Part shown: in pieces, positions 50,847 to 58,793 of the stretch
Position numbering within the stretch: position 1 is the stretch's first letter
How the letters are laid out: each line of letters opens with the position of its first letter
Assembly (NCBI GenBank): GCA_046328715.1
Contig: JAXLWB010000002.1
Location: 248,001-312,000, forward strand
Source of the DNA: JAXLWB01 sp046328715
GTDB lineage: Bacteria > Chloroflexota > Anaerolineae > Caldilineales > Caldilineaceae
Direction: 5' to 3'
DNA: 64,000 nt
The notes under the pieces: model-generated
Databases searched by the model: none
Told to the model about the DNA's origin: nothing
Seen by the model: only the letters and a program-made list of their open reading frames with translations
Translations under genes and position numbers: made by a program

Positions 50847-51215
50847 TTAGTTCACTTCGCTGTGGAGGCCGACGAGATTGCCTTCGCTGTCGACAAAGGT
50901 GGCGATAAAGCCAGCGGGGCCAATGCTCGTCTTGGGAAGAACAACTGTACCGCCTGCTGGTTCAATCCGGCTCAGAATTTCATCCAATTTGCCGTTGGCG
51001 TTGAGGTAAATAATCGTGCCGATCTTGGCTGGTTGACGTTTTGGATCCTGTGACAATGTGCCACCAACACTGCCTTCGGCAAAGGGCAAAAAAGCATTAG
51101 CCGCCCCATAGAATATCTCTGTATGCAGCTCTGTATCCAAGATGGTGCTGTAAAAGCGTACAGAACGATCAAAGTCGACGACTGGGATTTCGAACCAATT
51201 ACATGCGTTGCTCAT
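50847..51215 (-). CDS. VOC (glyoxalase/bleomycin resistance) family protein
   Basis: The 122-residue protein has two beta-alpha-beta modules of the vicinal oxygen chelate fold: WFEIPVVDFDRSVRFYSTIL at the N-terminus and GFIATFVDSEGNLVGLHS at the C-terminus, with the terminal metal-binding Glu probably in HSEVN. Many members bind small ligands or metals. Specific role unknown. GGAAGA precedes the start. Upstream is a WYL regulator gene, which is often a neighbour of VOC genes. Confidence 0.88.
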   Translation of the reverse strand: MSNACNWFEIPVVDFDRSVRFYSTILDTELHTEIFYGAANAFLPFAEGSVGGTLSQDPKRQPAKIGTIIYLNANGKLDEILSRIEPAGGTVVLPKTSIGPAGFIATFVDSEGNLVGLHSEVN

Positions 51216-51339
51216 ATTTCTTCCTTTTCTGTTGGTTGTTGTCGATAGAAACCCTTTCCTAGAGCTTTATCGAGCGGTTGTCGTTAACCACAGAAACAGC
51301 ATCGCATGGTCGTGTGACAGCGTTATGTCAGTAGCCCTT

Positions 51340-52305
51340 TTAAATTTCTTTTTGATGGACTTTGGTCATCGCCTGTGCCTCTTCCAGCAGGCGAGTACGC
51401 AAGGAATCAGGTTCCAACACCCGTACTTGCCGTCCCCAACTCAACAACCACTGCATCACTTCTTCCAGTTGGCGAATGTGCAGCGTAACCAACAACCCAT
51501 CGGCTCGTTCCTCTTCGGCCACGGTAAAAAAGGAACGATTTTCCTGGACCCAGCGCGCCGCTTGCGGGCTAAAAAGCACCCGTACAACGATCTCACGTTT
51601 TTGTTGTTCGCCATCATAGGCAAACTGAAAATCCGAAGGGCGTTCAAAGGTTTGCAGTTGTAACTTGAGCTGATCCATCCGATCCAGTCGGAAGTTGCGG
51701 CGCGCTTGGCGGGCATGATCGTGCGCGACCAAGTACCATACGCCATCCACATGTGCTAAACCATAGGGATCTACAGTGCGAGTCTCACCGCTTTGGGCAG
51801 CTCGATTTCCAGACGCCAACCAACGAGCAAAATAGCGGAAGCGCACCTGTCGCCTTTCGATCACGGCTCGCCGCAATTGTTGCAGCGCGTTTGACACTCG
51901 TGGATTGGCGACTGCACTGTTTTGATGAAAAAAAAGACTGCTCTGTAGATAACGGACCTCGGCCCGCCGCCGCTCCGACAGGGCACCGTCGATTTTGGCG
52001 GCAGCGGATTGGGCGGCAGCGCGATATTGAGCGTCGAAGTTCTGTGCCATCGCATCGGCACCAAGCAGCAACATAGTGGCTTCGTCAGCCGTGAACATCA
52101 AGGGTGGCAGAAAGTAGCCCTCCATCAAACTGTAGCCTTGACCGGTCATCGCCGCAATCGGCACGCCGGACTGCGATAAGGCTTCGATGTCACGGTAGAT
52201 GGTGCGTTTGCTGGTGCCAAAGATTGCCGCCAAATCTTCAGCGCGGCGTTGGCCATGCCGTTGCAGTTCGAGAACAATGGCGAGCAGGCGATCAGTGCGG
52301 TTCAT
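51340..52305 (-). CDS. WYL-domain transcription regulator (DeoR/YafY-type)
   Basis: The 321-residue regulator has a winged helix at 1-60 (TDRLLAIVLELQRHGQRRAE then TSKRTIYRDIEALSQSGVP), and a WYL domain at about 140-215 (VDGVWYLVAHDHARQARRNF then RLDRM), followed by the WCX extension to the end. WYL domains sense nucleic acids or nucleotides in DNA damage or defence control. No SOS or defence gene is adjacent; the likely target is the VOC gene downstream. An extended 10 residues after the HTH (GYFLPPLMFT) is typical. Confidence 0.92.
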   Translation of the reverse strand: MNRTDRLLAIVLELQRHGQRRAEDLAAIFGTSKRTIYRDIEALSQSGVPIAAMTGQGYSLMEGYFLPPLMFTADEATMLLLGADAMAQNFDAQYRAAAQSAAAKIDGALSERRRAEVRYLQSSLFFHQNSAVANPRVSNALQQLRRAVIERRQVRFRYFARWLASGNRAAQSGETRTVDPYGLAHVDGVWYLVAHDHARQARRNFRLDRMDQLKLQLQTFERPSDFQFAYDGEQQKREIVVRVLFSPQAARWVQENRSFFTVAEEERADGLLVTLHIRQLEEVMQWLLSWGRQVRVLEPDSLRTRLLEEAQAMTKVHQKEI

Positions 52306-52325
52306 AATACGAGGAGGAAGATAGA

Positions 52326-52380
52326 GATTAGCGATTGGAGATTAGAGATTACGCACACAATCGCTAATCTCCAATCGCTG
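52326..52380. repeat. GATTRGM heptad hairpin
   Basis: GATTAGC, GATTGGA, GATTAGA, GATTACG run at 52326-52353. The mirrored arm AATCGCTAATCTCCAATCGC occupies 52359-52378. The stem AGCGATTGGAGATTAG is nearly perfect. It lies between the DUF3500 stop and the WYL start. Confidence 0.75.
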
Positions 52381-52384
52381 GCTT

Positions 52385-53518
52385 TTAGTGATGATGATCT
52401 GACGATGCATAGTGTTGCGCAATCAGATTTGCGCCAAAGTCGTCCAGTGGGTCGCGCCAGACGGAGTGGATGTGATTGGCACCATTCTGGGTATTGTCGT
52501 ATTCGACCAGGAAGCGCGGGGCTTGGATACGATAGTAGTGCGGCTGGCGGCGCTCTAATCCACCGGCCCAAGCGAAGTGGAGATTGTCGATGCCCTGTGC
52601 TTCCAGCTTTTTCAGCTCGATCTCAGCCAACTCGTCGGGCATACGGTGGATGTAATCACCGACCAGGGCGAGTAAAATTTCGCGCTGACTACTATTGAGG
52701 TCGCTTGCACCAATGCCTTTTGGCGTTTTTGTATAGCTCACCGCATCAAAGTCGGCGGTGGTCAGTCCACGTTCCTTAACAAAGCGCTCAATCGAGGGAT
52801 ATTGGGCAATCACACTTGGATGATCTGTCACACCGGGCATGGGTGTCGGGATAGAGTTGTCCAGCACATAGGGACGGTTGAGGGTGACAATATCGTTGGG
52901 GGCAGTGGAAGAGAGCAGGGCTTTGGCCTGTTGTGCCTCGGAAAGTTCGTGCATCAACTGGCGGGCCAGGTCTTCGATGCCAGCCAACGGTCGAATCGAG
53001 TATTTGCCGAGCAATTGCGAATCGCCTGGGTTGGAGCCAAAGAAAGTTGGGGTTGGAGCCACAATCTGGCCATCGACAATCGTGTAGTTGAGACAGACAT
53101 GATGTCCTTCAAAACGCCAGCCCCAGGGCTTCTTGTCATCCGGCTGCCCAAAAATCGTGACAAAGTAGAAATTGGCATCACGCCACCAGTCAGGCATCGC
53201 CTTCCAGCCCTCAATACCATCCAGGGTGCGCTCCAACCCCATGATCGTGGTTGTGGTGACCCAACCAGCTTGACTGAGTCCGCTGGCCACTAGCCGTTGC
53301 GCCAGCCGCTCCTGATGGCGATCCATCTCACCTAGGGGCAAACCGCGCCGGAGAATCGGAAAATAGTGCCAGGCGGTACGCTCCTGTTCGTCCGCAAAGT
53401 CGAGTTGAGCTTTCGCCCGTTGGTCCGTGGAGAGAGAGGCAAGAAAATTGTTGGCTGCTTCGCCCATACGTTGGACAAGCTCACGAGCGGCAGCACCGAT
53501 TGGTTGATGGGTATGCAT
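52385..53518 (-). CDS. DUF3500 family protein
   Basis: The 377-residue protein has the family landmarks QLDFADEQERTAWHYFP near 40, WGWRFEGHHVCLNYTIVDG near 131-149 and LDDFGANLIAQHY at the end. The conserved His pair in EGHHV suggests a metal or hydrolase site. DUF3500 enzymes are not characterised. No signal peptide was seen. ATG 53518 has GGAC upstream. It is separate from the WYL regulator by a heptad hairpin. Confidence 0.85.
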   Translation of the reverse strand: MHTHQPIGAAARELVQRMGEAANNFLASLSTDQRAKAQLDFADEQERTAWHYFPILRRGLPLGEMDRHQERLAQRLVASGLSQAGWVTTTTIMGLERTLDGIEGWKAMPDWWRDANFYFVTIFGQPDDKKPWGWRFEGHHVCLNYTIVDGQIVAPTPTFFGSNPGDSQLLGKYSIRPLAGIEDLARQLMHELSEAQQAKALLSSTAPNDIVTLNRPYVLDNSIPTPMPGVTDHPSVIAQYPSIERFVKERGLTTADFDAVSYTKTPKGIGASDLNSSQREILLALVGDYIHRMPDELAEIELKKLEAQGIDNLHFAWAGGLERRQPHYYRIQAPRFLVEYDNTQNGANHIHSVWRDPLDDFGANLIAQHYASSDHHH

Positions 53519-53643
53519 GAAATTGCGTCCTTAGTTATCGGTAGATGGAATGCGATGTGGCTATTTTATCACAAGGTATAGGTATCTTCTGCATTGAGTC
53601 CTAGCAACAATCCCAGTACCTACATCGGACCTTTTTTTACCGC

Positions 53644-54663
53644 CTACGCCAAAAAGACAATATCCTGCGGGAGCTTCTTCATCTTTAACAGGTTGCCGGT
53701 CAGATCGAGAATTTCGTCGAGCTTGACAAAGTCTGCTTCGCTGACTACAAAGATGTTGGGATTAGCCTTGGCACAGAGGTTGCTGAGGTTGACTGTGGTG
53801 TTCGTGACATCTGGTGTGTTCTGGTACCAGAATTTGAGCACTTTGCGGAAGAGATAGGGGTAAATCAGCGATGCATCGGTCGGCAGGCTGCTTTGTTGCG
53901 TGATCAGCTTGATGTCGGAAAGGACGATCCCGGGGATTGACTTATCCGAATGCCAGAGATTGGCCGTGTTGCTGGACATAGCATTTGCCTGCGCCTGCGT
54001 GACTGCGGCACTCAATTTGTTACGCAGCTTGGCCTGCAATGTCATGTAGAAATAAGGATAGACCAACCCCTGCTGCAAGAGATAATAGTTAGCGCTTTGT
54101 TCTGCCCGTTCAGTCAGCTCATCCTGCGTAATCGACTTGCCGTCGGTATCGGGGGTGCTGCCTCGGAAAACCCAGGCGACGGGACGACCGTTGAGTTCAA
54201 TGTCGCGCGTGATGATATAGCCTGGAATCTGGTCAGCTAGACGCTGAGATACAACGACCTCTTGGCCATTTTGGGTGAGCGTGGCCTTGGCAAGGTAGGA
54301 GCCGTCGAACACATTCTTCCAAACCCCATTGTTGACGCCCAGGAATCTGAGAAATTCAGTGGTTGCCCGACGTCCTAAATCTCCGGGCTGCCTGAATTCG
54401 CCTACGGGTTTGCTGGCAATCAGCGCCGGATCGGCACCTTCGCTGGGTTTGAAATGGGTTTCCGGCGCATCAAGACCTTGTAAACGCAGTTGTACTGCCC
54501 CTTGATCCTTTGGGTTGGCCAGTTTGCTGCGAAATAGCTTTTCGTTGTCCTGCGTGATGAGTTTCTCCCATAGCAACGGATTGCTAGCCTTAAACATTAA
54601 CGAATCTCCGTCGGGTGAGTAGCCGACCACATGGAAGTTGCCTTTGATCAGAACGTAATTCAT
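53644..54663 (-). CDS. Staphylococcal-nuclease-fold protein with a large C-terminal region
   Basis: The 339-residue protein has SNase motifs: YSPDGDSLMF near 15-24 (metal Asp), then LRLQGLDAPETHF with Arg60, Asp65 and Glu68 in the exact R-5-D-3-E spacing of the catalytic set. NGRPVAWVF near 185 matches the GRxLAYVY strand holding the second Arg. An insert of about 35 residues sits between the first two motifs. The last 130 residues are outside the fold (YPYFYMTLQAKLRNKLSAA, VLSDIKLITQQSS). It has no signal peptide, so action on DNA or RNA would be cytoplasmic. GGAGA precedes ATG 54663. Confidence 0.75.
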   Translation of the reverse strand: MNYVLIKGNFHVVGYSPDGDSLMFKASNPLLWEKLITQDNEKLFRSKLANPKDQGAVQLRLQGLDAPETHFKPSEGADPALIASKPVGEFRQPGDLGRRATTEFLRFLGVNNGVWKNVFDGSYLAKATLTQNGQEVVVSQRLADQIPGYIITRDIELNGRPVAWVFRGSTPDTDGKSITQDELTERAEQSANYYLLQQGLVYPYFYMTLQAKLRNKLSAAVTQAQANAMSSNTANLWHSDKSIPGIVLSDIKLITQQSSLPTDASLIYPYLFRKVLKFWYQNTPDVTNTTVNLSNLCAKANPNIFVVSEADFVKLDEILDLTGNLLKMKKLPQDIVFLA

Positions 54664-54892
54664 GTCTCTTCTCCTTCGATCTTGGTTTGTAGAATGATTT
54701 GATGGACTCTCGCGGTTTCGCCGTATGCGAGTTGGATTGCGTAGAATGAGAGGTATTCTACGGTTCAAATCTATTTAACAGATGTTAGAACAGATTAAGA
54801 TTAGATTAGAAATTCTTCAGAATGAATCTATCATGAGGAAGGTTACTCACTTAACAAATTACGAGGAAGTTTGTACGTTTGTTTCTTTAGGG

Positions 54893-55162
54893 CTACTTTC
54901 CATCCTGATAGGAGCAGAATTCGATGCCGTAAGAATCGAAGAGTTCCTTTTCGTAGGCCAGTGCCTCTGGATAGAGTTCGGCAATGGAATCGACCGGCAG
55001 TGTCGTGATCGGAATGTAAAATGGCTCGATTCGCCCGGCGACTTCATAATGGTACACCAAGCGAGGCTGGCCATTGTTCTCTTCGAGCTCAATTGCCAGC
55101 AGGCGGCTGTCCAATGAGCGGATGGTTTGGGCAATCTTGTGTGGATTCAGCGGATGTGCCAT
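54893..55162 (-). CDS. Orphan NuoC-like (complex I 30-kDa subunit) small protein
   Basis: The 89-residue protein carries the end of the complex I 30-kDa family motif. Residues YHYEVAGRIEPFYIPITTLP lead into DSIAELYPEALAYEKELF then DSYGIEF, which corresponds to the P-x-A-x-x-YERE-x-x-D-x-FGI signature of NuoC/HycE. It is far shorter than NuoC (about 150-220) and stands alone, without other complex I or hydrogenase genes. It could be a remnant, a regulator, or a partner of an Ech/Mbh-like complex encoded elsewhere. GGATT precedes the ATG. Confidence 0.6.
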   Translation of the reverse strand: MAHPLNPHKIAQTIRSLDSRLLAIELEENNGQPRLVYHYEVAGRIEPFYIPITTLPVDSIAELYPEALAYEKELFDSYGIEFCSYQDGK

Positions 55163-55461
55163 AGGAATCCTACAGAAACGAGATAGGAACGTTTGAGCAC
55201 AATGATAGTCATTTAGTAGAACAGTAAAGCAAGTGAGTCAGTAGAACAGTGAGACAGTCTGTCAGTAAATACATCGGACCGTACTGTCCCATCGTCTCAC
55301 GGTTCCACTGACGCTTCACTGTACTAGCAAGACATACGCAGCGCACAGACTAACAACGTACGCTATTTTTGCATAAGCCCGTTCAGTGTAGCAGAAAATG
55401 AGCGCGGAAAGCTTTGGCCGATTGGCTATGGTTCAAAGAGAGGAAGGCAGAGTTTTTGGAC
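55163..55461. other. Gap with octad repeats
   Basis: No gene. The CAGTRRGW-type hairpin occupies 55222-55325; the rest shows nothing recognisable. Confidence 0.5.
55222..55325. repeat. CAGTRRGW octad hairpin, longest copy
   Basis: CAGTAAAG, (9-nt unit), CAGTAGAA, CAGTGAGA, CAGTCTGT, CAGTAAAT at 55222-55270. The right arm 55281-55325 carries mirrored words (ACTGTCCC, TCTCACGG, CCACTGAC, CACTGTAC) with mismatches. Confidence 0.7.
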
Positions 55462-56646
55462 CTATGGCCTAAAAAGGGCTTCATGGGCGACACGTTGCCA
55501 TTGCAAGGCCGCCGCCAGTTGTGCAGCGTCGTGGAAGTTGCTAGGATCGAGTCCAGTCAGTTCGTGGATCTTCTTGAGACGATAGGCCAGACCGTGACGG
55601 TGCATATTCAACTGTTGTGCAGCGGCCCCTGCCGACAGTTCGGCGTCCAGATACGTTTCCAATGTCTGGAGTAACTCTGGCTTATCCAGTAGTTGACAGA
55701 GCAGATGATCTGCCAATTGGGACTTTGTCAGATCGTTGTGAGCACAGACAAATCCAGCTAATCCTAAATCAAAGGTCGTGAAGGCATGACCTGCTCCCAG
55801 CAGCGTGCGCCCCGTCTCCAGCGCAAAACGTGCATCCTGATATGAGGACGAGAGCGCTTGCCAGCCAGCGTGATAAGCGCCGATCCCAGCGCTTAGGTTA
55901 CTCTGGGAACCTTGACTGAGTTCATCAATCAACCGCTGGCTAATCGACTTAAGTCGCTGGCGGCCTGCTTCTATTCGTCGAGGCTCAATGGCGGCCAGGA
56001 TGATCAGAGAGTGCTGGTCAAAAAAGCTAAAGATGTGGGTGCTACGTTTGCCAAGCAGTCGTTGCGCCAGATCCAGGGTGTGACGCTGTTCTGGCTTGTG
56101 ATTCTTTGCGGTTGCGGCAACACCATTTTGTACACTTGACGTGCTAATTGACGGATACATGGGCTGAGGTTGCAGATCGATAACGACTGCGATTCGAGGC
56201 ACTTCCAGATCAATGTTCAAGATCAGCGCATTTTCAAACGCTGCCGCTGGATTGGCAGCAAAGCGATCATGCAACAGATCGCTCACAAACTTGTCCAACG
56301 CCCACTGCCGGTCAAACATCTGCTCGAAGACCCTGTGTTGATGAATAATTAAGTGTGCAACTGCCCGAGCAACGTGCGCAATCTCTTTGCTCTGTGGCGT
56401 TGAATTGGCGATGATGAGCCGCCCCACTTCCTCATCGCCCACACACAAGGGTAAATTCACACACTCCTGCGCAGTCGAGGGGACAGTGAGGGGTTTGCTT
56501 TGTGCAGTGGAACGTTTTGTTTTGCTTTCTACCGCCTCCGTACAAGCTAACACCTGATTGGCTTGGTTCACCACCCAGATCTTACCGTCAAACTCTTTGC
56601 TCAATTGTTCGACAATGTGTTGTGCCGTATGGGAGGCTAGGTTCAT
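55462..56646 (-). CDS. CdaR-type sugar diacid regulator (PucR-like)
   Basis: The 394-residue regulator has an N-terminal sugar-diacid recognition domain (about 1-110; AQHIVEQLSKEFDGKIWVVN), a GGDEF-like middle domain, and a C-terminal helix-turn-helix (LSAGAAAQQLNMHRHGLAYR then LKKIHELTG). CdaR/PucR proteins sense glucarate, galactarate or purine breakdown and activate nearby catabolic genes. The ATG at 56646 has GGGGAG 8 nt upstream; an in-frame GTG or ATG further out does not. Divergent from the MalEFG-type operon at 57166, which is a likely target. Confidence 0.9.
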   Translation of the reverse strand: MNLASHTAQHIVEQLSKEFDGKIWVVNQANQVLACTEAVESKTKRSTAQSKPLTVPSTAQECVNLPLCVGDEEVGRLIIANSTPQSKEIAHVARAVAHLIIHQHRVFEQMFDRQWALDKFVSDLLHDRFAANPAAAFENALILNIDLEVPRIAVVIDLQPQPMYPSISTSSVQNGVAATAKNHKPEQRHTLDLAQRLLGKRSTHIFSFFDQHSLIILAAIEPRRIEAGRQRLKSISQRLIDELSQGSQSNLSAGIGAYHAGWQALSSSYQDARFALETGRTLLGAGHAFTTFDLGLAGFVCAHNDLTKSQLADHLLCQLLDKPELLQTLETYLDAELSAGAAAQQLNMHRHGLAYRLKKIHELTGLDPSNFHDAAQLAAALQWQRVAHEALFRP

Positions 56647-57165
56647 TGCGTTTTCTCCCCAGAACGAATTACTGACCATCACGTCAGGCTGCAGGGGAAC
56701 GGTCTGTCGAGTTTCGCTTGCTACCATCGTACAAACGGGGATTGTCCTCTGTCTTTAGAACCAGTTGATCACCAGTTTATGAAAAGCTCAACATGTAACC
56801 CAAGTGGCCGAATGTCCACAAAATCTCCACAGATCCAGGCAAATCCCATCCCGATATCCATAGAATTGTTCTGCCGCTTTTGTTAGACTCACCTTCAAAA
56901 ACGTCGTTCGCGCATCCAAAACCGAAGCTCTCAGAGAGTTGATCCAGCGTAACAGCTTCACGCCAGCTATTCATGTCGCTAAACTGCGGTTGCAATGAGA
57001 AGCAGAGTTTTCCAAAGCCATTTTCGAGAAAACAAACTCCGCTTCTCATTCAGAGCAGAGTATAGAAGATGGGTCAAATCTAACAAATTTGGAGCGATTC
57101 GTGTGTAAGCCCTAACTCAAATGCACAAGTCCTGTCTAAAAAACATAGTATAAAGGAGATTCTTT
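56647..57165. other. Divergent control region between CdaR and the MalEFG-type operon
   Basis: About 520 bp without a gene. It contains the hairpin at 56994-57050 and, just before the sugar operon, TATAAAGGAG serving as ribosome site. No convincing -35/-10 pair was found for either direction. Confidence 0.5.
56994..57050. promoter_or_regulatory. 17-bp stem-loop in the sugar operon control region
   Basis: AATGAGAAGCAGAGTTT (56994-57010) pairs with AAACTCCGCTTCTCATT (57034-57050) with one mismatch; the loop includes TTTTCGAGAAAA, itself palindromic. It lies about 115 bp before the binding-protein gene and could be an operator or leader attenuator. Confidence 0.55.
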
Positions 57166-58578
57166 GTGAACGCATTTACGCAGCAATCCCTATCACGCCG
57201 TCGTTTTCTACAGACTGCGGGCATGGTTGTGGGCGGTACCCTACTGGCAAGTTGTGCCAATCCTGCTGCGGTTCCGGGCGGAACGCCTGCGGCCGGAGCG
57301 GGGGGTGCAACTCCCGCAACGGGTGCTGGCGGGGCAACTCCTGCAACCGCGTCAGGCACGTTGCAAGTCTGGTCACGCATGACCGATGTAGCACAGGATT
57401 CGATCAAGGGCATTATCGACGACTACAATCAGAAGAACACGAAGGGTGTCAAAGCCGAGTTTGTCTTTATTGCCGAGACACAGGGTAGCCAAGCTGATGA
57501 AAAGTTGCTCACCGCAGTGGCAGGCGGCACACCGCCGCCCGTCTACTACGCAGATCGGTTTACAGTGCCCCAGTTTGCCTATCAAGGCTTCTTCACCGAT
57601 CTCACCGATTTAGCGCAATCGGCTGGAGTGACCAAAGACCAATACTACGATTTTGCCTGGGAAGAGACGCTCTACAAAGACAAGATGTACGCACTGCCTT
57701 TCGATACCGACACCCGCGCCCTGTGGTACAACAAGGACATCGTTAAAGAAGCGGGGCTGGATGCAGAGAAGCCACCGCAAACCCTGGACGAATTGAAGGG
57801 CTGGGCCGATAAGCTCACCACACGTGGGGCAGGCAACGTTATCACCCGCTTCGGCTTCCATCCTATTTATGATCAAGCATGGCTCTACACCTGGGGTTTT
57901 GCCTTCAAAGGGGAATTCCAAGATCCCAGCACCAAGAAGATCACCTTCAGCAATCCCAACAACGTCAAGGCAATGGAATATGTCAAGGCATGGGTGGACG
58001 AGATCGGCGTGCAGGATATCGACGCAATGATTGCCTCTTGTGCGGGCGGTGCCTGTAACGGCCCAAACAACTGGTTCTTGACCGGCCAGTTTGCGACAAC
58101 CTGTAGCGGCGACTGGATGGTGGCGCAGACCAAACAATTCAAACCTGACACAAACTACGGCGTCGTTCCCTTCCCTGGACCCGACGGACCGGCGCCCTTT
58201 GCCAGTTGGGCAGGTGGCTGGAGTTGGGTAGTTCCCAAAGGTTACGCTGATGTAGCGACGGCCTTTGACCTTGTCTCCTACTTCTGCGGCACAGAAGGGT
58301 TGACCAAGTACTGCAAGGACACCTATCACATCCCGACGCTTAAGAAAGCAGCCGAAGATCCCTTCTTCCGCGAAAATCCGCTGCATGCGGTCTTTATGGA
58401 TCTGCTGCCCGTTTCCCACGCTCGCCCGCCGATTCCGTTTGGCAGCAAGCTGTGGGATCTCCAGGTCAAGGCCCTCCAGGATGAAATTCCGCACGGCACC
58501 AAGACGCCCGAACAGGCGCTGACCGATATCGATACGACGATCAACAAAGATTTGCAAGACGCAGGGTTCTTTAGCTAG
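57166..58578 (+). CDS. Sugar ABC transporter binding protein (family 1), Tat-type lipoprotein
   Basis: The 470-residue precursor has a Tat-like motif SRRRFLQ at 10-16 and a lipobox LASC ending at Cys30, so it is a Tat-exported lipoprotein. A Gly/Ala/Pro/Thr linker of about 30 residues follows. The mature protein is an extracellular solute-binding protein of the MalE type: LQVWSRMTDVAQDSIKGIID opens it, YADRFTVPQFAYQGFFTDLT and ALPFDTDTRALWYNKDIVKEAG follow. It starts at GTG 57166 with AAAGGAG. First gene of the operon. The ATPase is not adjacent and is probably shared (MsmK-like). Confidence 0.92.
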   Translation: MNAFTQQSLSRRRFLQTAGMVVGGTLLASCANPAAVPGGTPAAGAGGATPATGAGGATPATASGTLQVWSRMTDVAQDSIKGIIDDYNQKNTKGVKAEFVFIAETQGSQADEKLLTAVAGGTPPPVYYADRFTVPQFAYQGFFTDLTDLAQSAGVTKDQYYDFAWEETLYKDKMYALPFDTDTRALWYNKDIVKEAGLDAEKPPQTLDELKGWADKLTTRGAGNVITRFGFHPIYDQAWLYTWGFAFKGEFQDPSTKKITFSNPNNVKAMEYVKAWVDEIGVQDIDAMIASCAGGACNGPNNWFLTGQFATTCSGDWMVAQTKQFKPDTNYGVVPFPGPDGPAPFASWAGGWSWVVPKGYADVATAFDLVSYFCGTEGLTKYCKDTYHIPTLKKAAEDPFFRENPLHAVFMDLLPVSHARPPIPFGSKLWDLQVKALQDEIPHGTKTPEQALTDIDTTINKDLQDAGFFS

Positions 58579-58581
58579 GTG

Positions 58582-58614
58582 AAATGGAGGTGCGGTTATT
58601 CTGCACCTCCATTT
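58582..58614 (+). promoter_or_regulatory. Intercistronic hairpin after the binding-protein gene
   Basis: AAATGGAGGTGC (58582-58593) pairs perfectly with GCACCTCCATTT (58603-58614) around a 9-nt loop, 3 nt after the stop. It ends in TTTGTCACTTT, a weak T tract, so it may be a partial terminator. Confidence 0.65.
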
Positions 58615-58666
58615 GTCACTTTCTACACTGGGTTCGACCGTGACGACTGTCCATGAGAGGGGGAGT

Positions 58667-58755
58667 GTCATTCTGAGGAGCGGCTGTTCGCGACGAAGAA
58701 TCTTGGTTGGACAGCACAGGATTCTTCGCTCGAAACAGCCCTCGCTCAGAATGAC
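58667..58755. repeat. 89-bp inverted-repeat element inside the operon
   Basis: The outer arms GTCATTCTGAG (58667-58677) and CTCAGAATGAC (58745-58755) match perfectly. Further in, GGCTGTTCG/CGAAACAGCC and GAAGAATC/GATTCTTC continue the repeat with a few differences. It has no coding capacity. The termini resemble short REP/MITE-like elements common between genes in Chloroflexota and other phyla (from memory, not checked). Confidence 0.7.
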
Positions 58756-58793
58756 AGATTACCACGGCTAATTTTTCGTTGAGAAAGGCGAGA

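Noticed and set aside
55222..55325. Repeat array considered as CRISPR
   Set aside because: Units are 8 bp with no spacers, arms are mirrored, and no cas gene is in the window.
57610..58671. A 353-codon minus-strand open frame over the Tat-type binding protein gene
   Set aside because: It is antisense to a clearly identified gene with a signal peptide and family motifs; its own sequence has no recognisable domain.
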